A stretch of DNA of 64,000 nt from Gemmatimonadota bacterium (GTDB lineage Bacteria; JAAXHH01): NCBI GenBank assembly GCA_009837395.1, contig VXTP01000033.1, forward strand, positions 60,428 through 124,427, in the 5' to 3' direction. The notes beneath the pieces are model-generated. The model was not told the DNA's origin and ran no database searches. It saw only the letters and a program-made list of their open reading frames with translations. How positions within the stretch are numbered: position 1 is the stretch's first letter; each line of letters opens with the position of its first letter. Shown one piece after another: positions 40,693 to 48,969 of the stretch. A program made the translations under genes and the position numbers.

Positions 40693-42561
40693 GTGTTCAG
40701 GCTTCAATACATCAGCGCTTCAAAATACACAACTGCCATTGGTATAATTCTGCGTTGTTTCTTTGTGCTGGTACTGGCCATGCAGGCCACATGTTCGAAG
40801 AGTCCCACGAAGTCGTCCGCACAGGATCCCACGTCGATTGTCCTGTCGGCGAACAAGCTGGTGTTTACCACGGTAGGCGAACAGATCCAGATAACCGCCA
40901 CGGTCCTGGACAAGGACAGCAAGGTCATCTCGGACGCCGCATTCATCTGGAAAAGTGAGAACCCGGACAACGCCACGGTCAGTAGTACCGGCCTGGTAAC
41001 CGCGATATCAGACGGTACAACCCACATCAAGGTCTATTCGGGCTACGCCACGGCAAGCGCAATCATTTCGGTCGAGCAAAGAGCGGGCAGTGTGGAGATC
41101 TCACCAACTGCCTTGACGCTGACGCACACTGGCCAAACCGGCCAGTTCAGTGCGGTTGTGAAAGACAAGGGCGATTCGCCGATTCCGGACGCGCCGGTGG
41201 TTTGGTCGAGCAGCCAAGATGCAGTTGCCACGGTGAACGCGGACGGTTTGGTGACGGCGGTATCCAACGGGACCGCTCAGATTAGTGCCACGTCGGGTGA
41301 TGTCTCCGCAAGCGTTACGATTGTCGTAGCGCAGGCTGCGTCCAGCATGACCATCACCCCGAATATCGCGACGCTGAGTTCAGTCGGCGCGACGGTGCAG
41401 CTCGAGGCGGTGGTGTATGACCTGAATGGTACGGTTATACCCGGAGTCCAGGCAGCCTGGTCGAGCAGTGAGCGTTCGGTCGCCACGGTGAACGCGGACG
41501 GTTTAGTGACGGCGGTATCCAACGGGACCGCTCAGATTAGTGCCGCGTCGGGAGACGTATCCGCGAGTGCTACGATTGTGGTGGAGCAGGCTGCGTCCAG
41601 CATCGACATCACGCCGGAGGCCGCGACGCTGGGATCCGTCGGCGCGACGGTGTTGTTCGAGGCGGTGGTGTATGATATGGAAGGTGTGGTTATACCCGGA
41701 GTTCAGGTGACCTGGTCGAGCAGTAAGCGTTCGGTCGCCACGGTGAGCGCGGATGGTGTGGTGACGGCGGTATCTAACGGAACCGCGCAGATAAGCGCCA
41801 CGTCGGGAGAGGTCTCCGCAAGTGCTACGATTGTCGTGGAGCAGGTTGCGTCCAGCATCGCCATCGCACCGGAGGCCGCGACGCTGGAATTCGTCGGTGC
41901 GACGATTCAGTTCGAGGCGATGGTGTTCGATAGCGCGGATGTGGTTATCCCGGATGCACCGGTGACCTGGTCGAGCAGTGAAACGGGAGTGGCTACAGTC
42001 GATACAACGGGACTTGCGACTTCTGTGGGGAGCGGCACGGCGACGATAACAGCCATGTCGGGTAAATCGTCCGGCTCGGCCACACTAACGGTAACCTTGC
42101 CGCCGCCTCCACCACCACCACCCCCTGAGCCACCGCCTGAGCCACCGCCAATACAGCCTCCACGACCGCCTGCACCACCGCCAACTGTATCGGATTTGAG
42201 AGTCTTTACTATCTTTATGTCATATACTCCAGTCCCTGGCAGCGGCACTCCCGGTTTCGTGCGTCCTGGAACCACGATAGAATTGACTCCGTGGGTAATC
42301 AACGATGGGCCGGAGTCCTCTCCGTCCACAAGGATTCGACTCTTCTACTCGACGGATAGGACGATCACGACATCGGACACGCAAGTGTTAAACTTCGCGA
42401 TGCCGGGTCTCTCCGTCTCGGAACGTTTCTCCAAGACTGTGAGCACGAAGGTGCCGTCAACGGCGGGAACTTACTTCTACGGTGCGTGCGTCGATGGGGT
42501 GGCGGGCGAGTCGAACACCTCGAACAACTGTTCTCTTCCCTTGCGTATATTTGTGGAATGA
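40693..42561 (+). CDS. Surface protein with five BIG2-like Ig repeats, polyproline linker and CARDB domain
   Basis: 622 aa. GTG start 5 nt behind caggaga. Hydrophobic export signal ending near 'AMQATCSKS' (a possible lipoprotein Cys). Then about five Ig-like (BIG_2) units of about 85 residues, each with 'V.W.SS...VATV...GLVTAVSNGTA.I.A.SG', a Pro-rich hinge (about residues 455-490), and a C-terminal CARDB-like domain ('VINDGPESSPSTRIRLFYSTDRTITTSDT'). The middle units are near-identical at DNA level with a 255-bp period. Likely adhesin or cell-surface structural protein. This gene and the gap before it are noticeably lower in GC than neighbours, a sign of separate origin. Confidence 0.8.
   Translation: MFRLQYISASKYTTAIGIILRCFFVLVLAMQATCSKSPTKSSAQDPTSIVLSANKLVFTTVGEQIQITATVLDKDSKVISDAAFIWKSENPDNATVSSTGLVTAISDGTTHIKVYSGYATASAIISVEQRAGSVEISPTALTLTHTGQTGQFSAVVKDKGDSPIPDAPVVWSSSQDAVATVNADGLVTAVSNGTAQISATSGDVSASVTIVVAQAASSMTITPNIATLSSVGATVQLEAVVYDLNGTVIPGVQAAWSSSERSVATVNADGLVTAVSNGTAQISAASGDVSASATIVVEQAASSIDITPEAATLGSVGATVLFEAVVYDMEGVVIPGVQVTWSSSKRSVATVSADGVVTAVSNGTAQISATSGEVSASATIVVEQVASSIAIAPEAATLEFVGATIQFEAMVFDSADVVIPDAPVTWSSSETGVATVDTTGLATSVGSGTATITAMSGKSSGSATLTVTLPPPPPPPPPEPPPEPPPIQPPRPPAPPPTVSDLRVFTIFMSYTPVPGSGTPGFVRPGTTIELTPWVINDGPESSPSTRIRLFYSTDRTITTSDTQVLNFAMPGLSVSERFSKTVSTKVPSTAGTYFYGACVDGVAGESNTSNNCSLPLRIFVE
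41226..41830 (+). repeat. 255-bp near-identical intragenic repeats (Ig units)
   Basis: The sequence around 'cggtgaacgcggacggttt' recurs at 41231, 41486 and, slightly diverged, 41741, an exact 255-bp period equal to one Ig-like domain. Indicates recent unit duplication or gene conversion. Confidence 0.85.
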
Positions 42562-42614
42562 AAAGAACCTGAACTCATCTGACTGCTCAGTATACAAGGT
42601 TGAATTGGAGAACC

Positions 42615-43466
42615 TCACCCCTCCCCCGTCCCAACCGGCCGCTCCTCGTCGGTTATCCATTCACTCCAGGAACCCGGGTAGAGCACGGCGTCCCCCAGAC
42701 CCGCGTGGGCGATAGCGAGCAGGTTGTGGCATGCCGATACGCCGGATCCGCAGTAGTTTATAGCACGGTCGGCCGCCACGCCGCCAAATATCCCCTCGAA
42801 TCTCCGCCTCAGTTCCTCCGGCGACTGAAAGCACCCGTCTTCCCCCAGGTTCGCATCGAAGGTCGCACATGTGGCGCCCGGGATATGGCCGGCGACCGGA
42901 TCGATGGGCTCCTGTTCGCCGCGAAAACGTTCCGGCGTGCGGGCATCCAGGACGACCCAGCCTGCATCGTTCCGGTGCCGGTCGACGACGTCCACGTTGG
43001 CGACGAGGTGTGCCCTAACGTTAGGCGCGAAGGTGCACGGCGTCACTTCCCCTACTTCTTGCGTGACCGGCAGTCCCGCTCCGTTCCAGGCCGGCCAGCC
43101 GCCGTCCAGTACGGCTACGGCATCGTGACCCAGCCAGCGGAGCATCCACCACACCCGGCCGGCAACCGAACCCCCCGCGCCGTCGTAAACCGCGACCTGC
43201 ACGCTTCCGTCGATCCCGAACCGTGAAAAGACGCTGGCGGCCTTTTCCACCGAAGGCAGCGGATGACGTCCCGTTACACCGCGGATGATGGGTCCGGAGA
43301 GGTCGTCGTCCAGGTGGGCGTACAGGGCACCGGGCACATGGCCCTCGCCGTACTCACGGGCGCCCTGGTCCGCGTCGGCCAGGGAGAACCGGGCGTCGAT
43401 CACGCACCAGTCCGGGTCCTGGTAATGGCGGTTCAGCGTGTGTACGTCGATCAGCGTGGTATGCAT
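42615..43466 (-). CDS. Two-domain sulfurtransferase (rhodanese/3-mercaptopyruvate type)
   Basis: 283 aa with tandem rhodanese domains. N-terminal: 'VIDARFSLADADQGAREYGEGHVPGALY', inactive-like. C-terminal: 'VVLDARTPERFRGEQEPIDPVAGHIPGA' and the catalytic loop 'NYCGSGVSACHNLLA' (Cys about 238). CGSGVSA resembles the CG[S/T]GVTA loop of mercaptopyruvate sulfurtransferases rather than the CRxG[R/T] of thiosulfate rhodaneses. GGAGG lies 7 nt before the ATG. Transfers sulfur to cyanide or thiols. Confidence 0.88.
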   Translation of the reverse strand: MHTTLIDVHTLNRHYQDPDWCVIDARFSLADADQGAREYGEGHVPGALYAHLDDDLSGPIIRGVTGRHPLPSVEKAASVFSRFGIDGSVQVAVYDGAGGSVAGRVWWMLRWLGHDAVAVLDGGWPAWNGAGLPVTQEVGEVTPCTFAPNVRAHLVANVDVVDRHRNDAGWVVLDARTPERFRGEQEPIDPVAGHIPGATCATFDANLGEDGCFQSPEELRRRFEGIFGGVAADRAINYCGSGVSACHNLLAIAHAGLGDAVLYPGSWSEWITDEERPVGTGEG

Positions 43467-43492
43467 GGTTGATCCTCCGACCGGCGGGCCGT

Positions 43493-45634
43493 TCAGCTGC
43501 CGCCTGCCTGTTCCTCGTACTCGTATACGATCCTGATCGCCCGGATGTTCGCGATCTTGAAGACGTGTACGTCGCCCTCGGGGATGCGGTGCGCCTCGAT
43601 GAAGGGCGTGCCCCGGGTCCGTTCGATGCGGATGGGCTTGATCCGGTGCAGGAAGCTGCGGCTTCGATTGCCCAGGTAGTATTCGATGACGGCCCGGTGG
43701 TTGTTCTTCACCGCCATTTCCAGGAGTTCTTCCGTCTGCCCGGGAGACAGATACTGCAGGTTGGCGGCCTGCTCGATGTGCGGTGCGTTCCGGTCGGCTC
43801 CGCCCGATCCCCGGTGCAGCTGATAACCGGGCAGGCAGTCCCCGAATCCGAGGACCGGTTTTCGTTCGGATTCAGGGGGTGCAGGCTGCGCGCCGTCCGC
43901 GGGAGAATCGTTTCGGTCGGAATGGCCGCTTCGGTCGGAATGGCCGCTTCGGTCGGAATGGCCGCTTCGGTCGGAGTGATCGCTTCGGCCGGGTTGGCCG
44001 CTTTGCTCCCGCGGTTCTTTTGGGTCTGAACGCAGGCCGTTCCCGTTGCCGGACCGGGCACGCTGGGTCGCATCTCCGGCTTTGGGACCCGAAGTGGCCT
44101 CCGCTGGTCCGACGATCCCCGACCTCGGCATGTAGCCCTGTTTCTGCAGCAGGTCCATCAGTTCCCGGTACGTCTTGCGCTCCACGATGAGCGCGTCGGG
44201 CGCCACCTCGCCCTTGATGTATGGCGCGAGTTCCCCGTGGGCCTTGATGTGGCTGGCGATCTCGGCGCTGGCGGTCCGGAGGAGAAAGGTCTCCATGAAG
44301 TACACCTGGCCGTACGCATCGCCCCACGACTGGATCGAGTACGCGACGTTCTGGGGCACGTCCTTCTCGGAATGGTCCGCCAGGAAACCGTTGACGTCCG
44401 CGCCGGACATGTCCGTGTTGGCGGCCCGGTAGATGGTATCGCGGGTAACCCGGTAGGTCAGCGTGAGATCGACCTTTTCGAGGTCGGCGAAGCGTTCGAG
44501 CTTTTCCCGGATCCTCAGGTCCAGGTCCCGGGGCGCGATGATCTCGAAAGTGGGCTGGACGACGAACCCCGTGCTCCAGGCCTCCTCGTCCAGCCAGTCC
44601 TGCCCGCCGAGCACGTGCCGTCCCGCCGGCGTGATCACCAGGCCGCCGCCGTCCCCGTTCCTGCCGTCGTACTGACGCAGGAGGCCGATCCATTCGAGCT
44701 CGCGCAGCGCGGCGAGGATCTCCGCTCTTTCCTCGTCACTAAAGGCATCCGTCCGCACGTGGGGAGAGGAACAGGTCAGTACGCAGCGCAGGATCTGGTC
44801 CAGGTCCACCTGCGCGAAACCCACGCATAGTTGAAGGATGCCCGGCAGTGCGGATATCGCGGGAGAACGCGCCCGGTCCCGGGCGTGCCAGAAGGACAAC
44901 AGGTTCGCCAGTTTTTCCGTGGTGGGCTGCTCCAGCCACGACTCGAATTCACTGTCGGCGCGGAGGCGCCCGTCCTCTATGCGCGTCAGCCCGCGCCACT
45001 GCGCATAGTCCATGACGAAGCGCATCTGTTCGGGGGTTTCCTCCGCCGAGTCCGGCAAGCCGTTTATCACGGCTTCCTGCCGTTCCACCATGGCGTCGAG
45101 CGCCCGTTTGTAGGGCAGGCCCCGGTCCGTGAGCCGCGCCGGGTTGTGGCGCAGGCCGTTCACCAGGGCGAAGACGTTCCGGACCGCGGTAAGATCCCGG
45201 CTTTCATCGTCTTCCGATTTCGCCGCTTCCGTGGAGAAGATCCCCGCCAGCCGGTCCGTGAAATTGCGGATCAGCATGTCCCGGAGGTCTTCCGGCACGG
45301 TGAAGTCGACCGTGCGGTACGCCGGCCGCCGGCCGATCACGAGCCCCCGGTTCAGCAGTCCGTGGAGTTGTTCGATCAAACCGTCGTTGGAGGGTTTCCT
45401 CGTGTCGTAGACCCGTCCCGCCTCTCCGGCCGACAGTATGGCCAACAGGATCTCCCGGGCTTCTTCGCTCAGATCGTCCACGCACTGATCGATGTACCCC
45501 GGCTGGAAGACCTGGTCCGTGATTTCGCGGATCAGCCGGGCGCGGGAGATCATGCCGGGTTGCACGCCGAGGGTGACGGCCATGGATTTCAGGTCGTCCA
45601 TGGGCAGGGCGGCGAGGTAGTCCTGGAGGATCAA
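43493..45634 (-). CDS. Helicase-associated (XPB/Ssl2 N-terminal-like) protein with WYL-like C-terminus
   Basis: About 713 aa. The middle ('FVVQPTFEIIAPRDLDLRIREKLERFADLEKV', 'YRVTRDTIYRAANTDMSG', 'ERKTYRELMDLLQKQGYMP') matches the Helicase_C_3/XPB-damage-recognition-like domain of bacterial 'helicase-associated' proteins. The last 80 residues ('AVIEYYLGNRSRSFLHRIKPIRIERTRGTPFIEAHRIPEGDVHVFKIANIRAI') look like a WYL ligand-sensing domain. No Walker motor is seen. Between them is a repeat 'DRSGHS' linker. The track start 45775 crosses a proposed island attachment site; I place the start at TTG 45634, four bases after the former guaA stop. Start uncertain (next ATG 45601). Confidence 0.72.
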   Translation of the reverse strand: MILQDYLAALPMDDLKSMAVTLGVQPGMISRARLIREITDQVFQPGYIDQCVDDLSEEAREILLAILSAGEAGRVYDTRKPSNDGLIEQLHGLLNRGLVIGRRPAYRTVDFTVPEDLRDMLIRNFTDRLAGIFSTEAAKSEDDESRDLTAVRNVFALVNGLRHNPARLTDRGLPYKRALDAMVERQEAVINGLPDSAEETPEQMRFVMDYAQWRGLTRIEDGRLRADSEFESWLEQPTTEKLANLLSFWHARDRARSPAISALPGILQLCVGFAQVDLDQILRCVLTCSSPHVRTDAFSDEERAEILAALRELEWIGLLRQYDGRNGDGGGLVITPAGRHVLGGQDWLDEEAWSTGFVVQPTFEIIAPRDLDLRIREKLERFADLEKVDLTLTYRVTRDTIYRAANTDMSGADVNGFLADHSEKDVPQNVAYSIQSWGDAYGQVYFMETFLLRTASAEIASHIKAHGELAPYIKGEVAPDALIVERKTYRELMDLLQKQGYMPRSGIVGPAEATSGPKAGDATQRARSGNGNGLRSDPKEPREQSGQPGRSDHSDRSGHSDRSGHSDRSGHSDRNDSPADGAQPAPPESERKPVLGFGDCLPGYQLHRGSGGADRNAPHIEQAANLQYLSPGQTEELLEMAVKNNHRAVIEYYLGNRSRSFLHRIKPIRIERTRGTPFIEAHRIPEGDVHVFKIANIRAIRIVYEYEEQAGGS
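43912..44001 (-). repeat. 18-bp in-frame tandem repeat (5 copies)
   Basis: Units of 18 bp ('ttcggtcggaatggccgc') at 43912, 43930 and 43948 are identical; those at 43966 and 43984 have diverged. They encode a Ser/Asp/Arg/Gly/His linker in the helicase-associated protein. Confidence 0.92.
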
Positions 45635-45655
45635 GGGTTCATTCCCATTCGATGG
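45635..45655 (+). repeat. Distal 21-bp att-like direct repeat of the zinc island
   Basis: 21 bp starting 'gggttcattcccattcgat', identical and in the same orientation as the guaA 3' end at 56538-56558. Here it lies outside guaA, immediately upstream of the helicase-associated gene. Confidence 0.8.
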
Positions 45656-45726
45656 AGAGCGATGCTTGCACTGCGAATTCAGTGGTTTACTTGCTTGTAA
45701 CCGGAGCGAACGAGGTCGGCCATCTG

Positions 45727-45744
45727 CCGGCGAAATGCCGCCGG
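45727..45744 (-). terminator. Hairpin after the zinc operon
   Basis: Perfect 6-bp stem CCGGCG/CGCCGG with a 6-nt loop, about 60 bp downstream of the last gene of the operon. No following T-run, so termination is doubtful. The 150-bp gap around it holds nothing else I recognise. Confidence 0.3.
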
Positions 45745-45806
45745 AAAGATACCATGGCATCCGGAAAAGTGGCACTCATATAGACACAGGAAGTTATACG
45801 TGTCCG

Positions 45807-46247
45807 CTAGACCGGGTCAACTCCATTCTCATGATGGTGGGTAACGGCGAACCGTTCAAACCGGTGGAGGTTCAATTCGGCAGGCAGTTCGAGGAGCACA
45901 CCCGCATCCCGGGAGGCTTTGGCCCATGCCAGGAGCAAGTCGTAATGCCACTGTTCCTGGAGGCCGCCAAACCACTGCATCCCCTCGGGCGAGATGACGC
46001 AGAAGACATTGGCCAGATCGCACGGACCAAGGCATCCGGAGATCGTCAATTGCACCGACCTGTTCAGTTTTTCTTCTTTCCACTGCTGCTTGAGCCAGTC
46101 GCGGGGAAAGGGCGGGAACCCCTTGTCTGTCTGGCCGCAGCAACAGCCTTCGCAGCACACGACCTGGCCAAGAACATGGCCCCGGCCCGTAGCCAATGCG
46201 TCGTGTCTGCGGAGTGATTCGCGGATGCGTTGGGTCTGAGCATTCAT
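45807..46247 (-). CDS. Thioredoxin-like [2Fe-2S] ferredoxin domain protein
   Basis: 146 aa. Cysteine-rich N-terminal 'VVCCEGCCCGQTDKGFPPFP' (about residues 29-48) and 'QLTISGCLGPCDLANVFCVISPEG' (about 66-89) give the Cys spacing of shethna-type/thioredoxin-fold [2Fe-2S] ferredoxins found near cobalamin and CobW genes. Its ATG overlaps the PepSY gene stop (ATGA). Last gene of the Zur-controlled operon; could serve reductive release of metal or electron supply to the PepSY partner. Function in zinc starvation is unknown. Confidence 0.65.
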   Translation of the reverse strand: MNAQTQRIRESLRRHDALATGRGHVLGQVVCCEGCCCGQTDKGFPPFPRDWLKQQWKEEKLNRSVQLTISGCLGPCDLANVFCVISPEGMQWFGGLQEQWHYDLLLAWAKASRDAGVLLELPAELNLHRFERFAVTHHHENGVDPV

Positions 46248-47926
46248 GCTTTATTCGCGCGATGACGTTTACGGATGCGAAGCAGGCGCCGCCAGGACAC
46301 GATGACGGCGGTTGAAGAGAACAGGAAACCGGCGCTGCACAGCACGATCACCACCACATCCCAAACGGGGCGATTGTCGATGAGGAAGCCGAAGTCCAGA
46401 CTGTGAAGGCCGTTGTAAAGCCAGCGTTTCGCGCGCCCGGTCTCCGTGAGTTGATTGATCAGCTCACCGGTGGTGAGGTCGATGTGGTACCAGGTCGCGT
46501 TGGCATCATCGAAGCGCACCCGCAACACGGGTAGTGGACGCCACCGCTGGTGATGGGAGTAGTAGTAGAGATCGTAATCCGTAAGTCGTTCGATAGAGAC
46601 GGTCCGCTGGCCGGCCATGCCCCGCTTTATTTGCGCGAGGACGGATTCCTCAAGACTGCCCTGCTCCGATGGAGTCAGCAATTGACGTTGGCCGTCGCCG
46701 GTGACGGCATAGGCGTAGGGTGATCCACCCAGCCATTGCCACACCAGTTCGCGTGAATCTGGCGGGAAACTCAGGCCGCGACCAGACGGCATCTCCGGTC
46801 CGCGGCCGGGCAATTCGAAGACAGCCCCGGTCGGGTGGCTGCGGACGGTGGCGGCTGCGGCGAGTGCACCGGCATGGGTCGTAGCGACAGAGACCGCACC
46901 GACATGGGTCGTACCGGCAGAAACCGCACCGACATGGGTGGCGCCGACGTTTAGTGCGCCGTAGGTGGGTGTGTCCAGATAGGCGGCGAGGGCACCGACG
47001 GTGGGCGTGTTTCGGTAGGCGGCGAGTCGATCGCTAAAAGGAATGTCATCGTCAAACACCCCCCAGGGGTTCATCGACAGAAGTCCGCTGAGCAGGAAGG
47101 TGGTCAGCGGTATCAGGAAAATCAACCCCAGCACATGGTGTAGTTTCAGTGTGCCCCGGTAGGGGGTCACATCGCTGCCACGATAACGCCTGCGGAACCT
47201 CAGGCGCATGACGCCGACTACCGCGCCGGTGACGATGGATACCAGGCCGGCGAGTGAGAGCACCACGATCACCCAGTGCCAGACAGAGACATGCTGGCGG
47301 AGCTGCACCGGGTAGATCCAGTGCAGGTTCGCCCCCAGCCAGTTCCAGCCGCGTTCCAGCGCGCTGGTATCCCGCACCACTTCCCCGGTCACCGAGGAGA
47401 CATAGAGTTCAGTGCCCGCCGGATCGTTCAGCGCAACTGTGTGAAGCGGCCGGTGAGGATGGAGGCTGCTGGACACGGACCACTGGTCCACGAGCAGGAG
47501 CGCCTCGTGCTCCGGTTGTGCCGGCGAGAGGCCGGTTGCGTGGGCGTAAACCCGGCTTGCCTGAAGCGCGTCTTCAGCGCCTATCTCGCCGATCGCACCG
47601 CCGGTGTCGGCAAACAGACCGTGGTGCGTGCCATCACCCGTACGCATGAGCCAGGCGGGCCGTCCAAGCACGGTGGTAAGGCGCAGTTCCTCGATGGTCT
47701 GCGCAGGATCAAGGCGCTGCAACAGTTCAGCAGGTCCGATCCGCAGTTCATTCGGTTCGAGTTCCGGCAGTGCGGCGAGACGTTCCGCCCGCGTCAGTTG
47801 CGGAAAACCGACATACATCATCACCACGCCGGAGAAAAACCACATGGCCACGAGCAGGCACATGGAGATACCCAGCCATCGGTGGCCGAGATAGAGCCAG
47901 CGGCGGAAGTTTATGGCGCGCCTCAC
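46244..47926 (-). CDS. PepSY-associated transmembrane protein
   Basis: 560 aa from GTG 47926, which overlaps the WD40 stop (GTGA); the track's 48001 start overlaps 79 nt of coding sequence. Membrane helices at the N-terminus ('RRWLYLGHRWLGISMCLLVAMWFFSGVVMMYVG'), at about 220-250 and 275-300, and at the C-terminus. Large periplasmic PepSY-like segments lie between. This is the PepSY_TM architecture linked to iron/siderophore reductases. The second periplasmic loop has an Ala/Thr/Val/Gly repeat (.TTHVGAVS.). Coupled to the ferredoxin-like gene, suggesting an electron-transfer pair at the inner membrane. Confidence 0.75.
   Translation of the reverse strand: MRRAINFRRWLYLGHRWLGISMCLLVAMWFFSGVVMMYVGFPQLTRAERLAALPELEPNELRIGPAELLQRLDPAQTIEELRLTTVLGRPAWLMRTGDGTHHGLFADTGGAIGEIGAEDALQASRVYAHATGLSPAQPEHEALLLVDQWSVSSSLHPHRPLHTVALNDPAGTELYVSSVTGEVVRDTSALERGWNWLGANLHWIYPVQLRQHVSVWHWVIVVLSLAGLVSIVTGAVVGVMRLRFRRRYRGSDVTPYRGTLKLHHVLGLIFLIPLTTFLLSGLLSMNPWGVFDDDIPFSDRLAAYRNTPTVGALAAYLDTPTYGALNVGATHVGAVSAGTTHVGAVSVATTHAGALAAAATVRSHPTGAVFELPGRGPEMPSGRGLSFPPDSRELVWQWLGGSPYAYAVTGDGQRQLLTPSEQGSLEESVLAQIKRGMAGQRTVSIERLTDYDLYYYSHHQRWRPLPVLRVRFDDANATWYHIDLTTGELINQLTETGRAKRWLYNGLHSLDFGFLIDNRPVWDVVVIVLCSAGFLFSSTAVIVSWRRLLRIRKRHRANKA
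46850..46990 (-). repeat. In-frame repeats in the PepSY protein loop
   Basis: Repeats around 'gcaccgacatgggt' at roughly 30-36 nt spacing encode THVGA-type units (GATHVGAVSAGTTHVGAVS). An imperfect array in a periplasmic loop. Confidence 0.65.
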
Positions 47927-48969
47927 CAGTTCTTCACTCTCCAGACCGTCACGCCGCCCTGCGCATCGAGCGCGGCGAGGGCACCCCCGTCCGGCCGCCA
48001 ATACACGTCGGAAACGACATCCGCCAGATACCCGCTCCCTATGGAACGACCTTCGCCGTCATGCTGAAGCGACCAGGCCACGACGGCCCCATCGCGGCCT
48101 CCCGAAGCCAGCCACAACGCGCCGGGAGCAAAGGAAAGCGTCGTGATGGGTTGAACATGATATTCCAGCACGCCGGGCCGCGTGCCTTCTGGACCCTGCC
48201 CCCGAAAGCTCCAGACCGTCACCGTTTCCCCTCCGCCGGTGGCCAGGAGGGTACCGGTGCCATCGAAAGCCAGGGCCGACGGCTTGCCCGGATAGCCGGA
48301 CATCATGGAGTCCTTTCCCGTGTCGCGGCGCCAGAAGTGCACCGAGTTGTCCTGGCTGCCGCAGGCCACGATGCCCCCGTCCGGGCTCAGAACCATGGAC
48401 ACCAGGGATCCCTGCCATTCCAGTTTCTGGTGAGGCTCGCCGGTGGACGCGTCAAAGAACGTCACGCGACCGTAACAGGCCGTCGCCAGCTCTGCCGCGC
48501 CAGACCACGCGACCGCGCTGACGGTGCTCGGATGGGCGTCCGATCGCCAGACCTCCGTGCCGTCCACGGTATATACGTAAACGTGCCTGGAGCAGGATAT
48601 CGCCAGCCACTGGCCGTCCGGCGACCACGCCACGTTTTCCACCCAGCTGTTTCCGACGTCGATCGCCTGGCTTACCTGGCCGTCGGCAGCCTGCCAGATC
48701 AAGGCGCGGCCGTCCTGCCCGGCCGTGGCGAAGGCGGTTCCGCCCGGATGGATCGCCGCCGCGAGCACGCCGCCCTCATGAACCTCGTGATGCGCCCACG
48801 CGGTCGCGCCGGACTTGCCGTCGAATGTGTAGACGCTACCCGCGGTGTCACCGATCACCAGGGCCTCACCGCGCAGGATCCAGCCCCCGGCGATGGGGTA
48901 ATCACCGACCGACGCGGACCAACCGTCGCGAATCACACCGCTCGGGTTGCCGACGTTCAGACCAGACAT
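47923..48969 (-). CDS. WD40-repeat beta-propeller protein
   Basis: 348 aa, about seven blades of WD40 type ('GGVLAAAIHPGGTAFATAGQDGRALIWQAADG', 'VENVAWSPDGQWLAISCSRHVYVYTVDG', 'SLVSMVLSPDGGIVACGSQDNSVHFWRRDTG', 'ITTLSFAPGALWLASGGRDGAVVAWSL'). No signal peptide, so cytoplasmic. Overlaps the end of the upstream COG0523 GTPase by 13 nt and the PepSY gene by 4 nt, so all three are coupled. It could scaffold or regulate the GTPase. I know no defined function for WD40 proteins in zinc operons. Confidence 0.8.
   Translation of the reverse strand: MSGLNVGNPSGVIRDGWSASVGDYPIAGGWILRGEALVIGDTAGSVYTFDGKSGATAWAHHEVHEGGVLAAAIHPGGTAFATAGQDGRALIWQAADGQVSQAIDVGNSWVENVAWSPDGQWLAISCSRHVYVYTVDGTEVWRSDAHPSTVSAVAWSGAAELATACYGRVTFFDASTGEPHQKLEWQGSLVSMVLSPDGGIVACGSQDNSVHFWRRDTGKDSMMSGYPGKPSALAFDGTGTLLATGGGETVTVWSFRGQGPEGTRPGVLEYHVQPITTLSFAPGALWLASGGRDGAVVAWSLQHDGEGRSIGSGYLADVVSDVYWRPDGGALAALDAQGGVTVWRVKNW

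Noticed and set aside
45635-45775. N-terminal extension of the helicase-associated ORF
   Set aside because: The first 47 residues of the track ORF are encoded by the att-like repeat and island DNA; not part of the native gene.
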